The notes under the pieces were generated by a model. The model was given only the letters and a program-made list of their open reading frames with translations, did not search any database and was not told the DNA's origin. A stretch of 58,058 bases of DNA. Origin: Clostridium sp. AM49-4BH. GTDB lineage: Bacteria > Bacillota > Clostridia > Lachnospirales > Lachnospiraceae. The stretch spans positions 1-58,058 of the forward strand of contig NZ_QUFB01000016.1 of NCBI RefSeq assembly GCF_003478335.1. Direction: 5' to 3'. The translations under genes were made by a program, and so were the position numbers. Below are positions 35,772 through 44,660 of the stretch, piece by piece (the stretch's first letter is position 1; each line of letters begins with the position of its first letter).

Positions 35772-36824
35772 ATGATTCGACTATTGTGGAAAAAGACCTC
35801 TGATGGGGCAAAGATATACCGGGTTTATGGCACCAATGGCTGTCTGACTGTGCCACAGAAAATAGAGGGCATGCCTGTATATGCGATTGGAGCATACTGT
35901 TTCTCGGCATCCAATAAACTAGACGGCTTGGAGGGGATTCGCGAAACGAAATGGCAGGAGTCATTAGAGCTCTATTGCGAGAAAACGTATGACGGTATGG
36001 TCGAAGCACAGCCTGGTACTAGAGATGGAGTGCAGCCCAATACAAGGGAAGTGGCACAGCCTGCCGCTGCTTATTTGGGGGAGATAGCGGGTAATGAAGT
36101 CCTACAGGTTGTCTTGCCGGACACAGTTGTAGAAATAGAAGAACTTGCATTCTACAACTGTAGAAAATTATCTGTGATAGAATTTGGCAGTGCACTGGAA
36201 ACTATTGGCAGTGATGTATTTATGAATTGTCGCAGCCTGAAGCAGCTTAGGGTTCGGGCAGATATACGTGGCAAAACCGGTGTGAAAGCAGTTTTATCAC
36301 GCATTCCATGGGAGATACAGGTTGATTTTGCGGGGGAGGAGACAGCGTCGTTATTGTATCCGGAATATACGGAGAGTTATGATGAAATTGCGCCGGCGCA
36401 TATTTTTGGGCGTAATATTACCGGAGAAGGATTTCGGGCAAGACAGCAATTTCAAGATGGTATTGTACAGTTTGCCGGATATGATGCGATCTATCCGAAG
36501 GTGATCGCAGAAGAATCGCCGCTTACGATCGCGAAGATGGCATATTTACGGTTACAGACGCCGATCGGTGTACAGGAAGATGCGAGGAAACGTTATGAGG
36601 AGCAGCTTCATCAAGAGGCAGAGGTGCTGGCGCTGCATTACATTGATCGGAAACAATTGGAACCATTGCATTATTTGTGCGAGCATCGTTATCTGACGGG
36701 AAACGCCTTGGAACATGCCACACAGAAAGCGTTAGAAGATCAGTGGTCAGAGGGAGCTTCCCGGCTTATGGAATGGAATTATCAGTACGGGCGTAACAGG
36801 CGTAGGGAACGCTACGCATTTTGA
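35772..36824 (+). CDS. Cytoplasmic BspA-type leucine-rich-repeat protein of the VWA/AAA operon
   Basis: 350 residues from ATG 35772, 11 nt after GAGGAGG; the longer in-frame TTG start has no ribosome binding site. There is no signal peptide, unlike most BspA-type proteins. The N-terminal half has LRR_5 units (VPQKIEGMPVYAIGAYCFSA; VLPDTVVEIEELAFYNCRKL; FGSALETIGSDVFMNCRSLK). The C-terminal half (~190-350) is charged and helical (ARKRYEEQLHQEAEVLALHY) and unassigned. It is 16 nt ahead of the metallopeptidase/VWA gene, so it likely works with it, perhaps as a target-recognition partner (inference). Confidence 0.7.
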   Translation: MIRLLWKKTSDGAKIYRVYGTNGCLTVPQKIEGMPVYAIGAYCFSASNKLDGLEGIRETKWQESLELYCEKTYDGMVEAQPGTRDGVQPNTREVAQPAAAYLGEIAGNEVLQVVLPDTVVEIEELAFYNCRKLSVIEFGSALETIGSDVFMNCRSLKQLRVRADIRGKTGVKAVLSRIPWEIQVDFAGEETASLLYPEYTESYDEIAPAHIFGRNITGEGFRARQQFQDGIVQFAGYDAIYPKVIAEESPLTIAKMAYLRLQTPIGVQEDARKRYEEQLHQEAEVLALHYIDRKQLEPLHYLCEHRYLTGNALEHATQKALEDQWSEGASRLMEWNYQYGRNRRRERYAF

Positions 36825-36840
36825 AAGGAATTAGGAAGTT

Positions 36841-38177
36841 ATGACCAATATAGAACAGTCGAATGAGAAAAGGCAGCGTTCGCAGGCGATAACGCAGACA
36901 GAGTGGGAGCAGTATATGGCAGAAAAGATATTACGTCTGATCCGTCACGAATTGTATATGGACTTCCGCTATATGGATGTTGCATTGTCGGCATTGAGCT
37001 ATCAGCCCAAAGAGGGCATTGATACGTTGGGAACGGAAGGCGATCATCTGTTTTATTCTGCGGATCATTTGCTGCGCGTGTATCCTAAAAATCCGGTGTA
37101 TTTAAACCGCTGTTATCTTCACATGATCCTGCATTTGATCTTTTGTCATCCGTGGCTGCAGGGCAGCAGAAATGCAGCAGATTGGGATCTGGCGTGTGAT
37201 ATTATGATCGAGTATTTGATCGATCATATGGAGCAGACGAGTGTACAGCGCATTACCGGTCTGCTCCGCAGAAAGTATATAAACGGCTGGAGTCCGTAGG
37301 ACAGGCATTATCAGCGGCAATTATTTATGAACAGATCCGTTTGTGGTATGAATTCGATCTGGCGGAACTTAGTAAAGAATTTTATACGGATACGCATGCG
37401 TTTTGGCCACGACCACAGCCGGAGCAGGCCATTCCTGTGCAGATTCCGCCGAAATGGGACAAATTGGCACGACAGACACAGATGCAGATGGAACGGCAGG
37501 GCAGAAACGATGGCGATGAAGAAAGATTGATGCTGAAACAGATCCGAGTGTTGCAGCAACGGCGCAGTTATCGGGATTTTTTGCGTAAATTTGCATCGCT
37601 TCGGGAGACGCTGCAGATAGACCCCGAAGAATTTGCTCTTAGTTATTATACCTATGGGTTACGCATATATGGCAATCTGCCGTTGATCGAGCCGATGGAA
37701 ACTAAGGAGACATTGCAGGTAGAGACGTTTGTCGTTGTTATTGATACCAGTTATTCTACAAATGGCGAATTGGTAAAAAAGTTTTTACAGCTTACCGCAG
37801 ATCTGCTGCTGGAAAGTGTTGAGCTTTCCGGCAAATGCAAGATTCATATTTTGCAATGTGATGATAAGGTTAGGCAGGATGATGTCGTTACCAGTAAAGA
37901 GGAGCTGGCACAGACGCTGCAGCGGTTTACCTTGACAGAAGGTGGGAGTACGGATTTTCGGCCTGCTTTTCGCTACGTGGATCAGTTGATGCAATCCGGG
38001 CAGATCCGCCATTTGCAAGGGCTTTTGTACTTTACGGACGGCAAGGGAATATATCCGGCAAAACGACCGGAATATAAGACGGCGTTTATCTTTGCGCAGG
38101 ATTATGAGGAAGAGGCAGTGCCACCGTGGGCGATGCGGATCCGCATTGATCACGAAGAAATCATGGAAGGAAAGTAA
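36841..38177 (+). CDS. Metallopeptidase-like + VWA protein, DUF2201 type (frameshifted)
   Basis: About 445 residues as one gene. The N-terminal part has a zinc-peptidase-like HMILHLIFCH motif (~residues 98-107). The C-terminal part is a von Willebrand A fold with a MIDAS motif (VVVIDTSYSTNG) and GGSTDFRPAFRYV. Proteins of this kind pair with MoxR-like AAA ATPases in complexes that remodel or mature other proteins. The frame changes at about 37266-37274; one added base joins ITGLL to PQKVYKRLESVGQ. The AAA ATPase gene follows 6 nt downstream. Confidence 0.8.
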
Positions 38178-38183
38178 TTTATT

Positions 38184-39555
38184 ATGAATATTAAACAGGC
38201 AAAAAACGAAGTGATCCGCACAGTTCGTGCGTATTTAGAGAAAAGGGACAACGGTGAGTATATGATCCCGGTGATCCGACAGCGTCCGCTATTGCTTCTG
38301 GGAGCACCGGGTATCGGCAAGACGCAGATCATGGAACAGGTGGCAAGTGAGTGTGGAATTGGGCTGGTATCGTACACGATCACTCATCACACCAGACAAA
38401 GTGCAGTCGGACTCCCATTTATTCGTGAGAAGACTTACGGAGAGCAGACATATTCTGTGACAGAATATACGATGAGTGAGATCATTGCCAGTGTATATGA
38501 GAAGATAGAAAAGGGAAAGAAGGAGGGCATACTTTTTATCGATGAGATCAATTGCGTGTCCGAAACGCTTGCACCGACGATGCTGCAATTTTTGCAGTGT
38601 AAGACGTTCGGTAATCAGGCGATCCCGGAGCTGGATCATTGTGGCAGCCGGAAATCCGCCGGAGTACAATAAATCCGTCCGGGATTTTGATATGGTGACA
38701 CTTGATCGTGTACGACGCATCATGGTCGAGCCGGATTATCCGGCGTGGAAAGAATATGCCCGCAGGCAAAGGATTCACAGCGGAATCCTAAGTTATTTGG
38801 AACTGCGCCCACAGAATTTTTATCGTGTACAAACGGATGTGGATGGAATGCTTTTTGTGACAGCGCGTGGCTGGGAGGATCTGAGCACGCTGATCCAAGT
38901 GTACGAAACGCTGGGACAGCCGGTGGATGAAGATTTGATCAGCGAATTTATACAACATCCGGAAGTGGCAAAAGATGTGGCGGTCTACTTGGATCTGTAC
39001 CGCAAGTATGAAGATGATTATGGCATTGAAGATATTTTACAGGGAAAAGAAGATGTTGCAGTATATCAACGGCTGCAAAATGCATCGTTTGACGAGCGGT
39101 TGAGCGTTGTCAATCTGTTGCTGTCGGGGCTTAACAGGCATTTTGCGAAGGTGGCAGATTACAAAAAGACAATGGATGCGTGGTATGCATCACTGAAGCA
39201 AATGCAGCAGGAGGCAGAGGCTGGCAGTGAGGAAGCAGCAAAAACGTTTGCCGCGCAAAAACCGGAGTTTGAACAAAAGCAGGAACAACTGATCCGAGAG
39301 GAAGATGCAGCATTAGAGGAATTGGAGAATGCCTTTTCTTTTATGGAAAATGCATTTCCGGAAGGGCAGGAAATGGTTGTTTTCGTCACAGAATTAACGA
39401 TGGGTGGCGATTCAATGGCATTTTTGCAGGACAATCCTTGCGAGATCTATCAAAAATACAACCAGCAGTTTATGGTAGGGAGCAAACGTGTCGAGCTTTT
39501 GGCCGAGCTTGAGGAAGGTAAAATACGCAGCGAAGAGCATATCAGAGATTTTTAG
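38184..39555 (+). CDS. MoxR-like AAA ATPase paired with the VWA protein (frameshifted)
   Basis: About 456 residues. Walker A GAPGIGKTQ (~residues 39-47), Walker B ILFIDEIN, sensor-like IIVAAGNPPEYNKSVRDFD, and arginines in TLDRVRRI. The C-terminal ~250 residues are helical with a Glu/Gln-rich coiled coil. The frame changes at about 38628-38633: either one extra base or two missing bases joins AIPE to WIIVAAGNPPE, the only break in the window not explained by one lost base. Expected to use ATP to drive the VWA/metallopeptidase partner. Confidence 0.85.
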
Positions 39556-39685
39556 GGTATAAGATGCCGAAATTGCCGGTAGATTTTTGAGGGGGATTTC
39601 TGTTATACTATCTTAAGCTGAGCATTTTGTGCTCCTAAATATGTAAAACATAGCAGAGGATATTTCTGCGGAACGGAGGAATATA

Positions 39686-41137
39686 ATGAGCGAAGAGTTG
39701 AAAGTTAAGGCATTGCATATGGGACCGGCAGAGTGTGCCGTTGATCTGGGCGATGGCAGTGAGCGTGGAGAATATGTGGATCAGGATTACATCCTGCAGA
39801 AACTGGGACGTCCACATAGAGCTGTCAATCTGATGTACTGCTATTATCCAAATGACGATAAGTGGCCGGGACGTGCCAGTGTTGTGCATGCAGATCCGTC
39901 TGTACAGTTCGCATGGGATTTTCCATACGATGATTATTTCACCTATAAGGGTGGTTTGAACGGAACATTAGATGATGAACCGTTTACTTACATGAGAGAT
40001 GTCCGTAAACATGGACAGGATGTACTGCTTACGATGACGATCGATCCGAAGCTTACCGATGATCATATTATTGCGATCGCAAAGGATCTTCGCACGTTTG
40101 GACGTGTGTTGCTTCGTATCAACCATGAGGCAACCGGTAATTGGTTCTCCTTTAATAAACGTGCTTCTTATGAGGAAGTTGCAGCATTCTTTACACATTG
40201 CTGTGAGATCATTCATCGTGAAGCTCCAAACGTTAAGACGATCATTTGTCTGGATGGCTGTAAGGAGTTAGAGGATGAGAAGATGGAAATGGAAGACATC
40301 TTCGCAGAGGCTTCCCGTGCAGCAGATATTGTGTCCGTTGACCGTTATATGGCACTTCATTGGGGATGGCCATATGATGTTGCAGAAGAGGGAGGAGATT
40401 CGTTTGCGCGTTATGCGGTAGACAAGATCTACAACCTGGCAAAGAAGAGCTATGAGCGTTACACATATGTAAATAATGGTGTTAAGAAGCCGATGGTATT
40501 GTCTGAGTTTAACGCCGATGGAGACGTAACCGGTGCCTATGATCAGGCAGACATGCTGAAAGAGTTTTGTGAGATGCTGAAAGCGGACAAGGAGAAATGG
40601 CTGTCAGGATTCACGTTATATCAGATGCGCGATAGAGGACGTCTGGGCTTGGAAATTGAGGATCCTAACAATGCGAATGTTGGTATCGAACAGCCAATTT
40701 TGAATACGTATCGTGAGATCATTCATGAGGATTTCTTTAGTCCGTCCATGGACGAAGGAAGTGAGATCACACTTCCGGCTACACTTCGCTGGGGCGGTTC
40801 TGAGGATGCAGAGGGTGTTGCAGTTCCTTTGCACTTCGAGAAAAATCCGGTATTCTGTGAAGTATATTTTGATGAACAGACAATTGACATGAACTTGATG
40901 ATGGAATTGAATGGACACTGGTTCTACAAGGCTCCGGGTGTGAAGTGCATCGATATGATGAGTGCATTCTTTAAGAAGCCTTTGGAGAGTGAAGCAGATA
41001 TGAGCCTGAAAATATTTGCGCCACCGGCATCCGGTGAGAATGATCCATCACAGGGCGAGGATTGGATGACAAATTATTATGCGGAATTAAAGGCATTGCC
41101 GGAGGTTCGCATTCGTTTTGCTCCGATCGTAAAATAA
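39686..41137 (+). CDS. GH26-like TIM-barrel glycosidase, cytoplasmic
   Basis: 483 residues; ATG follows GGAGG. There is no signal peptide. RINHEATGNWFSF resembles the acid/base region of GH26 (usually H-E-x-x-G-x-W), and VLSEFNADG could hold the nucleophile Glu, both in the order expected for clan GH-A. Between them AADIVSVDRYMALHWGWPYD fits a barrel strand. The C-terminal ~130 residues (TLRWGGSEDAEGVAVPLHFE ...) look like a beta-sandwich. It could cut imported mannan or glucan oligosaccharides, but may be a new family. A strong terminator follows. Confidence 0.6.
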   Translation: MSEELKVKALHMGPAECAVDLGDGSERGEYVDQDYILQKLGRPHRAVNLMYCYYPNDDKWPGRASVVHADPSVQFAWDFPYDDYFTYKGGLNGTLDDEPFTYMRDVRKHGQDVLLTMTIDPKLTDDHIIAIAKDLRTFGRVLLRINHEATGNWFSFNKRASYEEVAAFFTHCCEIIHREAPNVKTIICLDGCKELEDEKMEMEDIFAEASRAADIVSVDRYMALHWGWPYDVAEEGGDSFARYAVDKIYNLAKKSYERYTYVNNGVKKPMVLSEFNADGDVTGAYDQADMLKEFCEMLKADKEKWLSGFTLYQMRDRGRLGLEIEDPNNANVGIEQPILNTYREIIHEDFFSPSMDEGSEITLPATLRWGGSEDAEGVAVPLHFEKNPVFCEVYFDEQTIDMNLMMELNGHWFYKAPGVKCIDMMSAFFKKPLESEADMSLKIFAPPASGENDPSQGEDWMTNYYAELKALPEVRIRFAPIVK

Positions 41138-41174
41138 TACAGGAGTCGTGTTAAGCTATTTGCACAGCAGATGA

Positions 41175-41218
41175 GGGGCTGCCACAAGCGATAAGATACT
41201 TGTGGCAGCCCTATGTTA
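41175..41218 (+). terminator. Strong terminator after the GH26-like gene
   Basis: GGGCTGCCACAAG (41176-41188) pairs perfectly with CTTGTGGCAGCCC (41199-41211). Confidence 0.85.
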
Positions 41219-41394
41219 CTTTATAGGATTAGGGTGTCAAAAGGTCTGAATTTCCCTGACGGGCTATTTTCTCGAATCTTTGACCACAATATCTATCAAC
41301 GATGCGCCGCATCGCCTCAAGATATTGTAGCGCAAATCTTCAAAAAAATATCTCCGTCATGAAAATGGACTTTTGACACCCTAATCCTTATAGG
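41219..41394. repeat. Hairpin element of about 165 nt
   Basis: The arms GGATTAGGGTGTCAAAAG and CTTTTGACACCCTAATCC are exact complements. Inside, TGACGGG pairs with CTCCGTCA, CAATATCT with AGATATTG, and GATGCG with GCATCG at the apex, so the whole length is one imperfect palindrome. A shorter relative begins at 12569 (TTACTTTATAGGATTCAGG). No ORF is inside. Confidence 0.65.
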
Positions 41395-41478
41395 AAACTG
41401 CTCATAGTGTGGTGTTATGCCACCAAGAATTGCTTTAGCAATTCTTGCAAAGCAAAGCGCTGGCTTAGCTTTTTTATA
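41388..41478 (+). repeat. Terminator-like dispersed repeat, full copy
   Basis: CTTATAGGAAACTGCTC start, AAGAATTGC-TTTA-GCAATTCTT hairpin, then GCAAAGC-GCTG-GCTTAGC and T6. The family's terminal hairpin has one mismatch here. Confidence 0.7.
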
Positions 41479-41658
41479 TCTGACAGGTGAAACGGGTAAT
41501 AATTACAGAGGGAAGCCAAACTCATCTGCATAGTAGCTATGAGGATCTTGCATGTGAAATGCGAAAAAAGATCACAGTTGCCAAATGTGTAAAAGACAAG
41601 GTATAATAGAAATAATTGAGAACGAAATGATTCACAGCATGAGAGATGGAGGAGCGTC

Positions 41659-42042
41659 ATGGGTGGAATGAAATTATGGAAACGTATTATGTTTTCCGTG
41701 GTGAGTATAATATGGGGATTTGCGTCATTAGATTATCTGTATTATGCCTTTCGTTTGATGACAGGAAAGACACGAAGCGACGGATCATATGATCTGCCCA
41801 GAGACGGCGCGGCTCAGCTTGCCGGGGTGGCGTTGTTTTTATTATGGTTTTTGGTTGTTTGGATGTATTTCCGGCTGATCCGGCGCAATACAGTGCAGAT
41901 CAGCATGATAGAAGAAAATCCAACAACAGGCAGGCAGCGTGTTCGACATAAATGGTTTGATACCCTGCTGCAGATCGTAATGATCGTGACAGGGACGCTA
42001 TTGCGCTGGAGCTATGTTGTGGTGTTTGTTTTTAACAGATAA
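41659..42042 (+). CDS. Small membrane protein, unknown function
   Basis: 127 residues after ATGGAGGAG. Three likely membrane segments (IMFSVVSIIWGFASLDYLYY; QLAGVALFLLWFLVVWMYF; LLQIVMIVTGTLLRWSYVVV) with a charged loop (RQRVRHKW). No family recognised. It lies 12 nt before the HD-GYP gene and is probably its operon partner. Confidence 0.7.
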   Translation: MGGMKLWKRIMFSVVSIIWGFASLDYLYYAFRLMTGKTRSDGSYDLPRDGAAQLAGVALFLLWFLVVWMYFRLIRRNTVQISMIEENPTTGRQRVRHKWFDTLLQIVMIVTGTLLRWSYVVVFVFNR

Positions 42043-42054
42043 GAGGGTATGTAG

Positions 42055-43239
42055 ATGAAGATCAAAAAAGTATTAACGGCTAATTTGAAGCCGGGCATGG
42101 TTTCTTCGGAGGCAGCGTATACATATACCAATCATTTGGTTATCCAAAGTAATACGGTTTTGACGGAAGAGATCATCGAAAAATTAAAATACTATGCTGT
42201 AAAAGCGGTAAAAGTATATGTTCAGGAGGAGTCCGAGAATACGTCAGGGACGGTCAATTCGAAACAGTCAAATGTTTTAGAGACAGTGGAAGGCGTGTCT
42301 GCGCAGGTGCTGCCGGAAGGAGAGACGGACACGGTATCTGCTGCTGTAGAGCAATTAGCAGGTCCGACCTATTTTGAACGAGTTCAGCAATCAGAGGAAT
42401 TTCGCGTATTTGAGTCAGAGTTTACTGATTGTGTAGGTGGTTTTAGGCAGTCCTTAAATGATATTGTGACCAAGAGTACAGATGGTCTGGTAGACAGTAT
42501 GTTGGGTGATGTGGATGCACTGCTCAAAAAGACACGTAATCCACTGCATCTGTTGGACATGCTGCAGTGTATGCGTGGCTATGATGACATGACGTATACG
42601 CATTCAATGAATGTGGCACTGATCTGTAACGTGATCGGCAATTGGCTTCGCATGAATGAGAAAGACTTAAAGGTATTGGTGACCTGTGGACTGCTTCATG
42701 ATATTGGTAAGCTGCGTGTGCCAAATGATATCATAACCAAACCGGGAAAGTTGACTGTGCAGGAATATGAGATTGTCAAGAAACATCCGCAATACGGATA
42801 TGAAATGTTAAAAGATAAAAAATTGGATCGTCGTGTCAAATTGGCGGCATTGCAGCATCATGAGCGTTTTGGAGGGACCGGCTATCCATATGGATTGATG
42901 GGATCGGATATAGAATATTTTTCATCAATTGTTGCTGTTGCAGATGTATATGATGCAATGACGTCAAATCGTTGTTATCGCAAAGGAATCTGTCCTTTTA
43001 AGGTTATTGGAATCTTGGAACGGGATAAAGATGCATATGAACCGGGAGTATTGTATTTGTTTATGGAAAGAACGATAGAAGCTTATGTTAACACAGAAGT
43101 ATTACTATCAAACGGGGAGCAGGGAAAGGTTGTCTTATTAAACAAATCCCTGCTCTCCAGACCAGTCGTTATGACAGATAAAGGAACTATTTATGATCTT
43201 TCGAAAGATTTTCGAATGGGTATTGAGGCACTGATCTGA
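42055..43239 (+). CDS. HD-GYP domain protein (probable cyclic di-GMP phosphodiesterase)
   Basis: 394 residues. The N-terminal region (~1-110) resembles the DUF3391-like front domain. The HD-GYP core follows with THSMNVALICNVIG, LLHDIGKLRVPNDIITKPGKL, KKHPQYGYEML and HHERFGGTGYP, then DVYDAMTSNRCYRKG. All metal-binding His and Asp positions I can identify are present. These enzymes degrade cyclic di-GMP, often shifting cells towards motility, which fits a flagellated organism. Confidence 0.92.
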   Translation: MKIKKVLTANLKPGMVSSEAAYTYTNHLVIQSNTVLTEEIIEKLKYYAVKAVKVYVQEESENTSGTVNSKQSNVLETVEGVSAQVLPEGETDTVSAAVEQLAGPTYFERVQQSEEFRVFESEFTDCVGGFRQSLNDIVTKSTDGLVDSMLGDVDALLKKTRNPLHLLDMLQCMRGYDDMTYTHSMNVALICNVIGNWLRMNEKDLKVLVTCGLLHDIGKLRVPNDIITKPGKLTVQEYEIVKKHPQYGYEMLKDKKLDRRVKLAALQHHERFGGTGYPYGLMGSDIEYFSSIVAVADVYDAMTSNRCYRKGICPFKVIGILERDKDAYEPGVLYLFMERTIEAYVNTEVLLSNGEQGKVVLLNKSLLSRPVVMTDKGTIYDLSKDFRMGIEALI

Positions 43240-43252
43240 TCCTAAGTTTTAG

Positions 43253-44275
43253 TTACTCCGTGTAAGGTTTCACAGATTCACCTTTTTCTAAACAGGAGTC
43301 AACGATGACCGGTTTATAGGAACAGCCGCGTTTGTGCTCGATCAGAGAGATCAATTTTTCAGCTGCGATCCGTCCGATAACTTCGGTATCCTGATGTACC
43401 GTTGTAAGTCTTGGGCGCAGCTGGCTTGCAATGAAAATATCATCATAACCGGCAACGGAAACATCTTCCGGAATGGATAATCCCATATCGCGGATCGTTT
43501 CCATGCCACCGACAGCTGAATAGTCATCCTGATAAATAATACAGGATGGCGGAGTCGGTAGAGAAAGAAGCTGACGTGTATATTGGCGCGCAGCAGTCAG
43601 GTTGCGGTATTCTGTGCTAATGTGGTATTCTGGCGGAATATCCAGACCGTGTTCCAGCATGACATTCTGATAACTGGTTACACGTTCACTGGTCACGGCA
43701 GAAGTTTCACCGGAAAGATAAGCGATTCGCTTGTGTCCCTGCGAAATGATATATTCAACGAGTTCTTTCATGCCACTGGCATTATCAGACAACACCGACA
43801 TCGTGTTAGTATCCGGATACGTACGGTCAACGGTAACGACCGGGATATCGCTGTTGATCAGGGCTTCAACGTCCTGATTATCAAAGTCAATACAAGCAAT
43901 CATGACGCCGTCCAAACCACGGTAACGGCAGTGCTCTAAATAGGTTTTGTGCTTATCGTGAGGCTGGTTGCTGTTGATGAAGGTAATATCATAGCCCTTC
44001 GCCTCGGCAGTCACCTTGAAACTGTTCAATATTGAAGAAAAATAATCGTGCGTCAATCCACAATTTGCATCGTCCATAAAAAGGACACCGATGTTGTAAC
44101 TTTTGTTGGTTCGGATCGCGCGGGCGTAATACTGTGGTACGTAGCCCATCTGTTTTGCGACTTGTTTTATGTGTTGTTTTGTGTCCTCGCTGATATCAGC
44201 CTTGTCATTGAGTGCTTTGCTCACAGTGGCAACGGATACACCACACAATTTTGCAATATCTTTGATGGATGCCAT
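43253..44275 (-). CDS. LacI-family transcriptional regulator
   Basis: 340 residues. HTH at the N-terminus (MASIKDIAKLCGVSVATVSK, residues 1-20) and a periplasmic-binding-protein sugar domain (YNIGVLFMD; VPVVTVDRTYPDTN; VAGYDDIFIASQLRPRLTTV). Start follows GTAAGGAGG. The gene is divergent from the coiled-coil protein, but the nearest sugar genes are the GH26-like gene and the GH42 beta-galactosidase 2.4 kb away, which are reasonable targets. Confidence 0.95.
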   Translation of the reverse strand: MASIKDIAKLCGVSVATVSKALNDKADISEDTKQHIKQVAKQMGYVPQYYARAIRTNKSYNIGVLFMDDANCGLTHDYFSSILNSFKVTAEAKGYDITFINSNQPHDKHKTYLEHCRYRGLDGVMIACIDFDNQDVEALINSDIPVVTVDRTYPDTNTMSVLSDNASGMKELVEYIISQGHKRIAYLSGETSAVTSERVTSYQNVMLEHGLDIPPEYHISTEYRNLTAARQYTRQLLSLPTPPSCIIYQDDYSAVGGMETIRDMGLSIPEDVSVAGYDDIFIASQLRPRLTTVHQDTEVIGRIAAEKLISLIEHKRGCSYKPVIVDSCLEKGESVKPYTE

Positions 44276-44660
44276 AGCATTGCAACCTCCTTACTTAAAC
44301 ATTTTCGATATCAGTATAACATAGTATGTCAAGTGGGGCAATGATAAAATTTTTGATGTTTGTTCATTTTTTACGAATTTGACAAAATCCAAGGAAACAC
44401 ACTATGTTGTGTATTGTGCGGAAGATCCCCACAAATAGGGGGCGTTTACTGTTTGTTCATAAATTGTTTACATATTAATTCCAAAAAACAGGTGACAGAA
44501 TATAAAAAGAAAAGTATAATAGAAAAGGTAACCTGTCGGCAATATACCATTCGTTCAGAGCTCATTTTTTGTGCCGGATGGACGATATGTTATTAGAGAT
44601 AGATTAGTAAAGATAGAGAAGATGAAGAAAAAAGATTAGGCAGTAAGGGAGGCGCGTTGT
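44276..44660. other. 385-bp divergent intergenic region
   Basis: No gene. It holds the LacI ribosome binding site, a short hairpin CCCC-ACAAATA-GGGG at about 44429-44443, and two related AT-rich motifs (CGTTTACTG and TTGTTTACATA) that could be weak operator or promoter parts. No clear LacI operator palindrome was found. Confidence 0.4.

Noticed and set aside
35467..36009. 180-codon minus-strand frame spanning the gap after the sulfhydrylase gene
   Set aside because: It overlaps two well-supported plus-strand genes and resembles no protein.
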